Assembly: GCA_036873755.1 (NCBI GenBank)
Contig: JAVTVY010037253.1
Location: 1 to 64,000, forward strand
From: Hanleya hanleyi
Taxonomy: Eukaryota > Mollusca > Polyplacophora > Lepidopleurida > Hanleyidae
Length of the DNA stretch: 64,000 nucleotides
Direction: 5' to 3'
The notes beneath the pieces are model-generated. The model was not told where the DNA came from. It did not search any database and was given only the letters and a program-made list of their open reading frames with translations. How positions within the stretch are numbered: position 1 is the first letter of the stretch; every line of letters begins with the position of its first letter. The translations under genes and the position numbers were made by a program. Positions 32,905 through 43,691 of this stretch are shown piece after piece.

Positions 32905-33905
32905 CGTGTCTTAATCGTGTAGAAAATTTGCGCTTAACCCTATCTGGCCTGGGCGATTTGGGGTGGAGCGCAGCCTGGGGAGGTGTGGGGGGGGAGTGTC
33001 ACTTCCTATATATTTTCGTTACTGCTAAGGCTAGAGGGCTGAAACTTACCACACTATATATCTGAGTCAAGCTCTACAAGAAAATGTGAAAACAATATCC
33101 AAGATGGCCGCCACGATGACGTCACTGTGATGTCATTTTCAAAAAGAGCATTTTTGAACGATTTTTTGGTCAGATTTTTGTTTTTCTTGGTAAAAACTGC
33201 ATGATAAATTAGTAAATTATAACCTGATATGAAATAAATAGGTTTTACCCATTTTTCCATACAGAAAAGCTATTTTTTTGAAGAAATATGACGAAAACAT
33301 CACTTTTCTTATACCCCGCATAGCCGCCATTTTGAATTTGGCCATGGTCCTCTGCTCGGTGGGTCATGCAAATAGGCTCAGAATGATCCCAATATGATAA
33401 TCGAAAAAGTCACGGCTCTCATTGTTTTGTCGTTCCGGAGATAGGGGCAACAAACCAACAAGGGGGGGGGGGGGTAGGAAGTGCCCCCCCCCACCCCCCA
33501 GGCCAGGTAGGGTTAATGGTGGAACTGCGCCTCATCGTGTACGAGATTTGCGCTCAATGGTGGAAATGCGCCTGATCGTGTACGGAATTTGATCCTATTT
33601 GTGTATATGCGCCTAATGGTGTAAGGAGGCTGCGTTCAATCATGCAACTGCTTCTAATCATATGAGCCATCTTGCGCTTAATTCCGCGCTGTGCCCAATC
33701 GTGTAGAAAAAATTGCTCCTAATTGTGGAAATGCGCCTATTTGTGCAGGAGATTTGCTCCTAATTGTGGAAATGCGCCTATTCGTGTAAGAAATATGCGT
33801 CTAATCGTGGAAATGCGCTTATTCGTGGAAATCATTTTGCGCCTAATTATGCGGTGCGCCTAATCGTGTAGAACAGTTCTGTCTAATTGTGGAAATGCGC
33901 CTAAT
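32905..33905 (+). repeat. GCGCCTAATCGTG minisatellite, array A
   Basis: Short degenerate units of about 20-35 bases alternate GCGCCTAATCGTGTAG with AAATTTGCGCCTAATTGTGG. The array begins before MITE copy 4 (CTTAATCGTGTAGAAAATTTGCGC) and resumes after it, so the MITE inserted into the array at a TTAA. An inverse copy sits at 38160-38745; both share a distinctive internal stretch (GAGCCATCTTGCGCTTAATTC). Confidence 0.8.
32934..33516 (-). mobile_element. piggyBac-like TTAA MITE, copy 4
   Basis: Starts TTAACCCTATCTGGCCTGGG and ends CCAGGTAGGGTTAA. Inserted within minisatellite array A. It keeps CCAAGATGGCCGCC next to GATGACGTCACTGTGA. Confidence 0.85.
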
Positions 33906-34339
33906 AAAGACAATGAATAAATGACGATGTTTCAAGTAGTCTGTGGTGTTTTCCCGTCACTGGTGGAAAATGAATATGCATCGTGTTGGGACTGTTGTCG
34001 ATTTGCTGTCCTTTAGCAGCTTTTCTGGCAAGGTAAAACTGTATGAATTGTATCTCTGAGAACGATTTATACCGGGGATACATCGCTTTAGTTGTAATTC
34101 TCTTTAACTCTATTCAAGAAATCAGAATATATCGTTGGCAAAGTGTGTCTGTGCCTTACATCAAGATATCGTCATGATTTCAGTGAACTAAGAGCTTCGA
34201 TTGCAGATATAATAATTTTATTTTGTATGATAATCTGAGAAGCCACTTCAGTGGTATAGTGAGCATAAATCAGCTCTTTGTCGCGAAGGTTGGCTGCGGA
34301 GGAGGAAGGTGGCGTCACTATCGGTCCAGCAAGGCGGTG
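33906..34339. other. no feature recognised
   Basis: Intron 3 sequence of the methyltransferase gene. No repeat family or exon was identified. Confidence 0.4.
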
Positions 34340-36235
34340 TGGGGCGTGATAATGAGAACCAGGATTAGAGAAATAGGAGTTTCAATAAACGAGATCCTTG
34401 AAGACCGCCCTTCCCACTAGAGTCGTATTGACCGACTGCGTATGCGCGTACGGCATCCTAGTGGTATATAAAAAAAAGTCCAAATCGGTTGTGTAGGGAA
34501 GTGTGCGGTGTGATACAGGAACCAATGAGGTGAGAGATATGTGGGTTGCACTAAACGAATGCACTAGAGCCTGGCATTCCCGCTAACGTAGTATAGGTTT
34601 ACTTATCATGTGCGCACTTCCACAGATTAGTGTAGAAAAGCCAACATGGGTCGTATACGCAGGAGTTGCAGAGATGTCACAAGTAGGTCTCCAAGGTCAT
34701 GCAAACTGCTCGCATAAGTAGGTGAAAGGTCAATCCAACATGGCGGCACAAGGTCAAAGATCAAGGAGTAGTACAGAAGGCAAACGGGGACGACTAGATG
34801 TTAGGGGCTTTGTGCATGACATCATGGAGCATGATACGCAAAATCGTTGGGGTGAGAGACCAAGAGGTTTCACAAATTGTCGTCTCTGACCAGGGTAGTC
34901 AGGTGAACTGAACATATGCAGGATTGAGTGCGCGTGTGAACAAAGTGTGGTACGAGGCATAGAGAACCAGTAGGGTGAGAGACGAAGGGTTTTCCTTGAA
35001 CGAGGGCCTGGGAGCCTGACATTCCCACTAGGGCAGTTAGGCAGACTGTATGCGCGCACGGTCAAACCATTGTATGCAATGTGTAAATCGGGTCGTGGGC
35101 AGGTGTAGAGTGATACAGAGAACCAGTGGGGTGAGCGACATGAGATTTTCATTGAACGAGGTTATTAATCAGCCAGGGTGACAGCATCTGTAAGTTACTT
35201 CTGATGATAAGATGGGAGCATTCCGGACATGTTACAAGTTGGAACATGTTGCATCCTGCTGTTCTGGGTGATTACTTGAGTGGACCAAGGGGAATCCAGA
35301 GTGTTTGTTCAGCCAATCAGAACCTTAGATCAGGCTAGTCATGAAGCTGGATATCTCCAGTTTTAGTAATACACCATACATGAGCTCAGCACAAAACCGC
35401 GACGATAGACGCGAGGCTTGAAAAATGTTTCAACGCTTTAGCGATTCAGGGACATTTCAGGCCCCCCTCTCCTCCTCTATATCTGGGCCCTGAATCACTG
35501 AATCTGGAACCTGAACCCAGACACCATTTGACGACTAGCGCCGAAAATGATAGTACGGACCAGGTACGGATTTGCGGGCGTCATGTGCGGAACCAGTGCG
35601 GATTGTGGGCGTCATGTGCGGATCAAATGCGGATTTCAGGCATCATGTGCGGATCAAGTGAGGATAATTCGTCGTACGACCGGGTCACTGCTACTTGTAC
35701 AACATGATTTTTCTTCCCTTATTATGAAGATGGCGTCGCGATACACTCGTCCTATGATAAGTTGTCTTCCTTAGAACTACAGGCTATATGATGAGTTAGT
35801 AGTAGTGAAATTGCCTATGATTTGTGGGGCGGTTGGCGCACGGTGAGGGGCGCGCATGCACAGGAGTCACGTGACTTCCGGTTGAACTTTGACCTTTGAC
35901 CTACGTATGACTTACCTCTGACAAATCTGGAGATACGCATGATACAGAGAACCAACGGGTGGAGCGGCATGTTGGTTTCACCAAATGGATCCCTAGAGTA
36001 GTGAGGTGGACTGCGCATGGGCATGATTGAGTGTACATGCTGCATATGGAGAACGAGTGTGGTGAGCGTCATAGGATTTGCACCAAACGAGAGCCCGGAG
36101 TCAGGTATTCGCCCTGGGATAAAATAGATCGACTGCTCGTGTGCGCAGAATAGTACAGAAAGCATAATACGGGTCGTATAGGAAGGCGTGGAGCGCGGTA
36201 CGGAGAACCAATGGATTGAGGGGCATGGAAGCCAG
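34340..36235. repeat. degenerate tandem repeat, period about 150-170
   Basis: Recurring blocks read GATACAGAGAACCAATGGGGT, then GAGCGACATGRGGTTTTCAC, then AACGAG, then CCTGGCATTCCCACTAG, then a CTGCGTATGCGCG segment. Clear starts fall near 34345, 34515, 34850, 34960, 35113, 35941, 36050 and 36205. Divergence is high. A separate short tandem of about 36 bases (GCGTCATGTGCGGATCAA) with four units lies at 35540-35680. Confidence 0.65.
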
Positions 36236-36978
36236 GCAGTGATACAAGAGTAGTATGGGTTCACTGCACATGCCCCACCAGACAGGTTTGGACAGAAGGC
36301 ACTCCGTTGTTCTCATTTGTTGTCGATTGGGCCAATCAGATTGCAAGATTTTCCCCGGTCTAAAAATAGATCGCCAAAGCGCCATGGACACCAGTTCAGC
36401 ACACACCTGCCACGGTCGAAGACAAACTTTTGAACGCTTCAAAATTTCAGCGCTCCAGGTCCACTTCAGGTCCACTCTTCCTCCCCAGTGGCAGGGACCT
36501 GGGGTGTTGAGGCGTCTAGACACCCATCGACGCCCAGCGGCGAAAACGAATGAACGCTTCAAGTGCGGTTGGCGAAAACCATTCAACGCTTAAAGGGCGC
36601 TGGCGCTTCAACGCTTCAAATGCTGGCGATAAAATGCGTTGCCTCCCTTTAGTATACACGTGGTGCTGCGATACACACGTCCCACGGAATATATGTCGAG
36701 GTGTCGCCCCTTGGCATACATTGTGGCGCTACAAGACACGCCAGCTTATTATACGGGCTGATGCCGTCACTTCCTTAAAGGGAGTTCCCTCAAACTTTTC
36801 CAGGATGACGCCATCAGTTTGTGTAAGCCACCCCACCGGCGTGCAGTCACATACACACACACACTGATGACGTCACTGCCACCGTGACTCCTGGTTCACT
36901 TCTCCAAAGAAAAGGGACATCTTCCGGAGGTCACGTGACCAGAAGTCGCGACATTTTCCTACTACTTGAGTTGTCTCC
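36236..36978. other. no gene recognised
   Basis: Contains AACGCTTCAA words repeated at 36430-36620 and a short (CA)n run near 36855. No coding region could be supported. Confidence 0.4.
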
Positions 36979-37575
36979 TTAACCCTATCTGGCTGGGTTT
37001 TTTGGGACGTATCCTGGCCTGGGGCTGGAGGGGGGGTTGGCTCCCCCTATTCGTAACCCTTGAGCTAGGGACCTGAAACTTATCACACTATGCCCTTGGG
37101 TCAAGATCTACCAGAAAATGTAAACAAAATCCAAGATGGCCGCCTTGATGACGTGACAGTGACGTCATTTTTAAAAACAGCATTTTGGTAGATTTTTCGG
37201 TCGGACTTTCAGATTTTTTATTTACATGTATGCAATTTCCACGCAAAAACTTCATGATAAATTAGTAAATTTTAGTGTGATGTGAGATAAAATAGTTTTG
37301 CCCACTTTTCATCGCGGAAAAGCAGAAATTTTGAAGACATGCCAAAATCGTCACTTTTCTGGTACCCCACGTGGCCGCCATCTTGAATTCATCCACGACC
37401 CTCTACTCGGAGAGTTATGCAAATAGGCTCAAAATGACGCCAATGTGCTAAGCTATCAAGTCAATAAGTTTCAGCTCTCCATTGTCTGTCGTTCCGGAGA
37501 TGGCGCGAAAAGTTTGGTAGGTGGGTCCGTTTGCCCCCCCCCCAAGCCCCACCCCCACAGGCCAGGTAGGGATAA
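36979..37575 (-). mobile_element. piggyBac-like TTAA MITE, copy 5
   Basis: Starts TTAACCCTATCTGGCTGGG and ends CAGGCCAGGTAGGGATAA (right TTAA mutated). Contains CCAAGATGGCCGCC followed by TGACGTGACAGTGACGTCA. Confidence 0.8.
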
Positions 37576-38159
37576 ATATACAGATGGTGCTGCGAGATAT
37601 GACAGCTCATTATACAGGCTCTTGTGCGGGTCTCCATTTGCAATACTGGCTGTTTCGACTTTTGATAGGTGAATTCAAATTTTCGAAATTGAAGTTGAGC
37701 ACATCAAATGCTTTACTCCAATTCTCGCGAGAACTATCTCTAACGATCGCAAAAACAGAGGCGGACTTTCGTTTCAACGCTTTCAGTTATACACACACTA
37801 GGGGAAGATCCGCTTCCCCATATCTACATTTTCATTATTTTGTATGGGTTGAAATTTGCCGATTTCGGAAACAGTTCATCGGGGTCATTTCACGCTTTTA
37901 CGTCCTTTTGCAGTAATAGCTCCGAAAATGAAACGATGAATCGGAACATGGTTTAAGAACAGATTATATCCGATATCTGTGAACTGTTCTTGAGGTTTAA
38001 TACAATCGAAAAACTTGAATTCGGGGTGGGCACAGCGATTCTATAAATAACTGTCTGGCTTGGAATTATATTCTAGCCGTCCGTCATGATGTTCCAATCT
38101 TCAAATCCGTATACTTGCTCTAATTTAGGTCGTTTTCATGGCTAAACGATCATTATAAG
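37576..38159. other. no feature recognised
   Basis: Unique-looking sequence between MITE copy 5 and minisatellite array B. No exon or RNA gene was seen. Confidence 0.4.
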
Positions 38160-38745
38160 CTTAGGCGCGTTGAACACATTCAGGCGCTATATGTCTCCAC
38201 GTTTTGCACGTTCAGGCACATCCTCAATACACGATTAGGCGCATTTCCACAGTTAGACGCAAATTTTCTACACGATTATGTGCAACACATAATTAGGCGC
38301 CAAATGATTTCCACGGATAAGCGCGTTTCCACGATTAGACGCACATTTCTTACATGAATAGGCGCATTTCCACAATTAGATGCAAATCTCCTACACGAAT
38401 AGGCGCATTTCCACAATTAGGAGCAATTTTTCTACACGATTGAGCGCATTTCCACAATTAGGAGCAATTTTTCTACACGATTGAGCGCAACGCGGAATTA
38501 AGCGCAAGATGGTTCATATGATTAAGAGCGGTTGCATGATTGAACGCAGCCTCTTTACACGATTAGGCGCATTTACACAAAAGGCGCAAATTTCGCTCAT
38601 GATTAGGCGCATTTCCACCATAAAGCGCAAATTTCGTACACGATTAGGCGCAGCTCCACAATTGAGCGCAAATTTTCTACACGATTAGGCGCAATTTGTT
38701 TACACGATTTGGCGCTGACACGATTAGGCGCAAATACACGATTAT
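38160..38745 (-). repeat. GCGCCTAATCGTG minisatellite, array B (inverted)
   Basis: Same unit as array A on the opposite strand (CACGATTAGGCGC, then AAATTTTCTACACGATT). Both arrays adjoin a copy of the same MITE family, here copy 6. The interspersed stretch AAGCGCAAGATGGTTCATATG is the inverse of one in array A. Confidence 0.8.
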
Positions 38746-39598
38746 GCCCCCCTCCCCATCCCACAGCCCCCTACCAAACTCTCCTTGCTATCTCGACCGC
38801 ACTGCGGTGGTCTAATGGTTAGAACGTCGGCTTCGTAAGCGGTAGGTACTGAGTTCGATCCCAGGCCGGGTCATACCTAAGACTTGAAAAATGGAACTTG
38901 TTGCTCCCTCGCTTACGCTCAGCATTAAGAGGATAGAACAAGGACTGTGGTGTCATGTCTGCCTACGGCATGATATTTCAGTGGGACAGCACTATAAAAT
39001 GGCAGCATTAGATCTGCTCTGTTACAAGTAGGTACCCCTGCCCCTCCCCCTCCCCTCCCGTCCCTTCCTCGTCGTGATATAGCTGAAAAAAATGTTGAAA
39101 GCGACGTTAAACCCTATTCACTCACTCCTTGCTGTCTCTGGAATGGGAATGGGAGCTGACCCAGCCTATTTCCATAAACCCCGTGTGAAGGATCATGGCT
39201 AAATTCAAGATGGCGGTCACCTGGGCTACCAGAAAAGTTATGTTTTCGCGACTTTTCTGCTATTCCGCGATGAAAAGTGGGCACTAACTATTTTATTTCA
39301 CCTCACCTTAATATTTACCAATTTATCATGTAGTTCTAGCACAGAAATTTAATAAATAAAAAAATCGAGAAAATCTGATCGAAAAATCTACCAAAGACGC
39401 CGTTTTTGAAAATAACACTACTGTGATGTCATCAAAGCGGCCATCTTGGATTTTTGTTTACATTGTGTGGTAGAGTGTGGTAAGTTTCAGCCTCCTAGCT
39501 CAAGGGGTAAGAACAACGATCAGGGAGAAGGGGTGGGACGAAATGGCCCTTCCCCAGGCCTGGACAGGTCTCAAGGAGCCCAGGCCAGATAGAGATAA
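38746..39598 (+). mobile_element. piggyBac-like MITE, copy 6, with nested SINE
   Basis: The left end is truncated (no TTAACCCTA; it begins CCCCCTCCCCATCCCAC). The right end reads CCAGGCCAGATAGAGATAA. A tRNA-derived SINE (38795-39125) splits it, flanked by a duplicated 13-base stretch of the MITE itself. Confidence 0.75.
38795..39125 (+). mobile_element. tRNA-derived SINE
   Basis: The 5' part is tRNA-like with an A box (TGGTCTAATGG, about 38808) and a B box (GAGTTCGATCCC, about 38851). The body follows, and the tail ends GCGACGTTAAACCCTATTC then ACTCAC. Target duplications TCCTTGCTATCTC (38782-38794) and TCCTTGCTGTCTC (39126-39138) differ by one base. A tail fragment of the same kind lies inverted at 60108-60172. 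It needs a LINE partner to move, and none was recognised here. Confidence 0.85.
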
Positions 39599-39726
39599 GT
39601 TAAACGGCCACCGAAAATCTGTGCGAATAGAGCGGCTGCTGATAGGGAAAATAATTTCTGCCCCGACCATGGCTGGGAGAATTTTACTATCCAGGTTAGA
39701 GAAACTCTCTGCCACGGACTACTACC

Positions 39727-40034
39727 TTAACCTTACCTGGCCTGGGGGGGAGGGGGGGGGGCTTCCGACCCCAATGTGTTTCTTCTTCCTATCTCCAGAA
39801 AGCCAAAAATTGACAGCTGGTACTCCGAGAGTTTTTAGACTATCATATTAGGTTATTTTGAGCCTAATTGCATGACACCCCGAGCAGAGGATCATGGGTA
39901 CATTCAAAACGGCGGCCATGTTGGTGCCAGAAAAGTGATGTTTTTTTTATTTTCTGCGTGGGAAAGTGGGTAAAATGTATCTTATTTCATATGAGATTAT
40001 TATTTACTAATTTATCATGCAGCTTTTTCGAGGG
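39727..40034 (+). mobile_element. piggyBac-like MITE, copy 7, truncated
   Basis: Starts TTAACCTTACCTGGCCTGGG and runs to ACTAATTTATCATGCAGC, where copy 8 begins. The second half is missing. Confidence 0.75.
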
Positions 40035-40526
40035 GTAACCCTACCAGACCTGGGGGGTTAGGTGGGGTGGGGGTCCACCCCTCTGCCAAAATCTCTCCGT
40101 TATCTCCGGAACGACACAACATTGAGAGCAGACACTCCGGGACTTTATAGTTTATCCTATTGGGTCATTTTGAGCCTATTTACATAACCTCCGAGTAGAG
40201 GATCATGGATAAATTCAAGATGGCGGCCACCTGGGTTACCAGAATAATGATGTTTTCGTCATTTTTTTCATAATTTCTGTTTTTCTGCGATGAAAATTGA
40301 GCAAAAACTATTTTATTTCACATCACATTAATATTTACTAAATGATAACGCAGTTTTCGCGGAGAAATTGCATAGATGAAAATTTCGAAAAATCACCGAA
40401 AAATCGACCAAATATTCAATGTGACGTCATCGAAGGGACCATCTTGGACTTTTTACATTGTCTTGTAGAGCTTGACCCAAGGGTATAGTGTGTTAAGTTT
40501 CTCATCCCTAGCTCAATAGGTATAAA
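40035..40526 (+). mobile_element. piggyBac-like MITE, copy 8
   Basis: Begins GTAACCCTACCAGACCTGGG directly after copy 7 and continues through AAGATGGCGGCCACC, TGACGTCATCGAAGG and GACCATCTTGGA to about 40526, where the terminal inverse repeat is missing. Confidence 0.75.
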
Positions 40527-40924
40527 TTGTACACCACATTTGGCAGTCCTATTTCTATTCTAGTGCAAATAAACCTACATGCAGAAATTTTCAAAACATA
40601 CCCATTCCAAATCCGAAGATCTAGAGACGATTACAATTTTGACATAGTTGGATATCCATTTCTGGCTAGCAATATTCCAGAACAACGGGCACACGGTGTA
40701 TACATATTTCGCCTGGTGGAGCTTGCTTGCTCATGTACACGCCGTGATGATTTTGATCAACGCCACAAAATATTACAGTAGAAACGTGTGAAATAGTAAT
40801 CTACCACAAAATGGCTTCATTCAAAGTTTCTCAAATTCAGTGAAAAATATTGTATACTGACGACAAAATACGATGGCAGCGAACACGATCTTTGGCGCTA
40901 CGTTTCGTAACGTGTCTATTTCCG

Positions 40925-41325
40925 CTTAATCTTGAATGGTCTGGGGAAGGGGCACTTTCCGCTCCCCCTGCTGTTATTTTTTCTCCTACATGTATCTCCG
41001 GAACAACAAGAACTTGAGATCTGACACTCCGTGATTTTGTGGTTTATCAACCATGGCGTCATTTTGAACCTATTTGCATAGCCGGTACCCAGCAAGCAGA
41101 GGATCATGGGTAAATTCAAAATGGCGACGATGCGGGTTACCAGAAAAGTTATGTTTTCGTCAGTTTTCTTTTAAATTCCTATTATCTGCGAGGAAACGTG
41201 AACAAACTATATTGTATTCACGTCAGATTATTACTTACTAATGTATCATGCCGTTTTGGGATGATAACACAGGAGTAAAAAAAAATCAGACCAAAAATTT
41301 GTCCAACAAGCCTTTTGAGAACCCC
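40925..41325 (+). mobile_element. piggyBac-like MITE, copy 9, diverged fragment
   Basis: Starts TTAATCTTGAATGGTCTGGG, keeps the ATCTCCGGAACAACAAGAAC and AAATTCAAAATGGCG landmarks and fades near CCAAAAATTTGTCC. Confidence 0.65.
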
Positions 41326-41559
41326 AACATCTCGCCTTGAGGGGTCTTCCACTGAAGCTGTAGCAGTATTGAAAGCATATATGAAGAGCAAACTTCTCAT
41401 GTGCAGGGGTGCCTGACAAAAACCTTATCAATGGAAACATACAAAGACAGCTATCTTAGATTACACAGGTAATTGAAAACCAATCTCAACCATCCTCTCA
41501 CCAATGTCCAGACACTCTCCAAGCTTGAAGTCAATCGGTTGAATAGTTTTCGAGTTATT

Positions 41560-41810
41560 GGTACAGACAAAAATGTCTGAAATATAGGATCTGGTGGACA
41601 ATAATGTCTGGAATAGACCATCTGATATAGACAATGTCTGACATGGTTTACCTGGTACAGACAAAAACATCCGACAGATTATCTAGTACAGACAATAACG
41701 TCTGACTTAGATGATCCGGTACAGACAGTAACGTCTGGAATAGATCATCTGTTATAGACAATAATGTCTGGAATAGATTATCTGGTATAGAAAACATCAG
41801 TCCCACGTGG
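41560..41810. repeat. minisatellite, about 36-bp unit
   Basis: About seven imperfect units of TCTGGTATAGACAATAATG then TCTGGAATAGATC. It directly precedes a different minisatellite. Within intron 3 of the methyltransferase gene. Confidence 0.8.
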
Positions 41811-41814
41811 GATC

Positions 41815-42515
41815 ACTGCCAGATAGGTAAATAGCGTGTAGAATTATGGTTGGATAGGTCAGTACCGTGGGATTACTGATGCATAGGGCAGTCCAGTGCG
41901 AAATTATTGCTGGATAGGTAACTCCCATGCGAGATTTTTACTGCTGGATAGGCCAGTCCGGTGTAGGATTACTGCTGGATGGGCCAGTCCCTTGTGTTAT
42001 TACTACTGGATAGACCAGTCCCGTGTGGGATTACTGCTGGAGAGTCCAGTTTCATGTGAGATTAATGCTGGACAGGCCAGTCCCGTATGGGATTACTGCT
42101 GGACAGGTGAGTGTCGTGTGGATTACTGCTGGATAAGTCCGTCCCATGTGGAATTACTGCTGCGTAGGCAGTCCAGTGTGGGATTACTGCTACATACGAC
42201 AATCCCGTGTGGGATTACTGCTGGATAGGCTAGTCCTGTGTGGGATTACAGCGAGATAGGGCAGTCTCTTGTAGGATTATGGCTGGATAGGTCAGTGCCG
42301 CGTGGGATTACTGCTGCACAGGGCAGTCCAGTGAGAGATTACTTCTGGATAGGCCACTCCCGTGTGAGATTGCTGCTGGATAGGCTAGTCCCTTGTGGGA
42401 TTGCTGCTGGATAGGACAGCCCTGTGTGGCATTACTGCTGGATAGGCCAGTGCAATTTGGGATTACTGCTGGATAGTCAGTCCCGTGTGGGATTACTGCT
42501 GGATAGGTATGACCA
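41815..42515. repeat. minisatellite, about 32-33-bp unit
   Basis: About 21 imperfect units of CTGGATAGGCCAGTCC then CGTGTGGGATTACTG. Units diverge by point changes and small indels, and no interval behaves as a unique spacer. Open frames through it are by-products of the period. Confidence 0.9.
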
Positions 42516-42949
42516 TGGACAACGAAACGTGACCACCAAGTTTCATAATCATTCCACGAAAGGTTCAGCAAACTTTCCTTGTACAGATCAACATGTAAAT
42601 TTTTGCTCAACAAAAACTTTATCAATGGAAATGTACAAAGTCTAAACTGCGATAATTAGAACAATCATTCATATTTAATGTCATATTTCTTAAATAGCAC
42701 ATGCACATTCTCGAATTACATTTAACTTGTCTAGAGCTGACTGCTTCAGCAAGCTTTCCATGCACAGACCATGGAATCCCCAGGGGTAGCTCCCCAGGTG
42801 AAATACCCACCCCATATTTTAAAAAATATTTTGTTCTGAATTTGCTAAACCAAAAGCCTTGTTATTTTCAGGCCGGGGACACCGACGATGAAATCCTCCC
42901 CCCCCCCCTCCGCCCCTCACAATATCTCGCCTCTAAGGCGCGATAAAAA
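42516..42949. other. no gene recognised
   Basis: The stretch at 42540-42660 partly resembles 41325-41500 (GCAAACTTTCCTTG and ACTTTATCAATGGAAA words), so the two minisatellites are bracketed by a related flank. No exon is seen. Confidence 0.45.
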
Positions 42950-43138
42950 TGCCCTTTTTTAAGTCACTGTGACGTCATCATGGCGGATATTTTGGATTTT
43001 TTTTACATTTTCTAGTGGAGACAATCCCAAAGATAGTGTGGTAAGTTTCAACACACTTTCAACAAATACATATGTGCACTTTCCGCCGCAAACCCAGACT
43101 GGGGTACACCCCAAATCGCCCAGGCGAGATGGGGTTAA
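42950..43138 (+). mobile_element. piggyBac-like MITE, copy 10, 3' fragment
   Basis: Retains GTCACTGTGACGTCATCATGG, then GGTAAGTTTCAACAC, and ends CAGGCGAGATGGGGTTAA. The left part is replaced by GC-rich sequence. Confidence 0.7.
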
Positions 43139-43480
43139 CGCGGGGCTAGAGGCCGTTTGAATATCATGTGGTTTGCATCTCTATGATGTTGAAATAGCCA
43201 CAATCAAAGCGTGACTGAAGTGTATTATCTGAAAACGACCTGGCATTCATTTGGAGTGATGGTCAGTGTTTAGGGTTGTATGCACAGAACATCATCATGT
43301 CTTGCTGACCTCTTTAAAAAGTATTCTCTCCAGTAGGAAACCATCTTGTGTTTCTAGCATTTTTATTGCATTATTACATTATGTAATTGGTGCTGTCATA
43401 CGAAATAGGTCTTCCGAGTACTGACGCGTACTTTTTGTTCATGGACGACGGCTGAGTATTGAATCTGACGCTTGCTGTTC
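43139..43480 (+). repeat. dispersed repeat related to 45655-46045
   Basis: Shares GGGGCT-GAGGCCGT, AAGCGTGACTGA, AACATCATGATGTCTTGC-like and GGACGACGGCTGA landmarks, in order, with 45655-46045. Part is inverted at 61452-61625. Class unknown. Confidence 0.6.
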
Positions 43481-43555
43481 ACATTTAGATATCATTGTTA
43501 TATTTCTAAACGTTGCTTAATTTGAAAAGAATACTGTTCCACACCACTGGCATAC

Positions 43556-43691
43556 CTTTCTCAAGAGAACCGCTAACATCCTCCATGAAGCCACAGATGT
43601 AGTTCTGGTAGCACTCCTTTTGGCGGGCCGCTTCCAACATCCCGCTCGACGGGTCCAAAGCATCTATTCTTGCGAAACCTTCTTGTAGCAA
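43556..43691 (-). CDS. METTL27-like methyltransferase B, exon 3
   Basis: A 136-base exon lies between a TAAACTTACAG acceptor and a GAAAG|GTATGCC donor, phase 0 in and phase 1 out. It encodes LLQEGFARIDALDPSSG then MLEAARQKECYQNY, and ends GSLEK. The ALDPSSGML stretch is motif II, where the acidic residue contacts the SAM ribose, and MLEAAR is the typical following helix. Residues 88-132. It lies 12.4 kb from exon 2 because two retroelements sit in intron 2. Confidence 0.85.

Noticed and set aside
32905..33905. CRISPR-like alternation of short repeats
   Set aside because: Units overlap and vary in length, nothing resembles spacers, and an inverse copy exists at 38.2-38.7 kb. Minisatellite.
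36101..36586. 161-codon minus ORF and overlapping plus ORFs
   Set aside because: No domain, no splice signals, and they cross degenerate tandem repeats.
38795..38870. functional tRNA gene
   Set aside because: A and B boxes are present, but the acceptor stem does not pair and a SINE body with tail and target duplications follows.
41896..42228. 110-codon ORF with repeating peptide
   Set aside because: It is translated minisatellite; codon content follows the 32-base period and shifts frame between units.
41815..42515. CRISPR-like array of about 21 units
   Set aside because: There is no distinction between conserved repeat and unique spacer: the whole 32-33-base unit is conserved with drift, and the context is a metazoan intron. 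It is a minisatellite.
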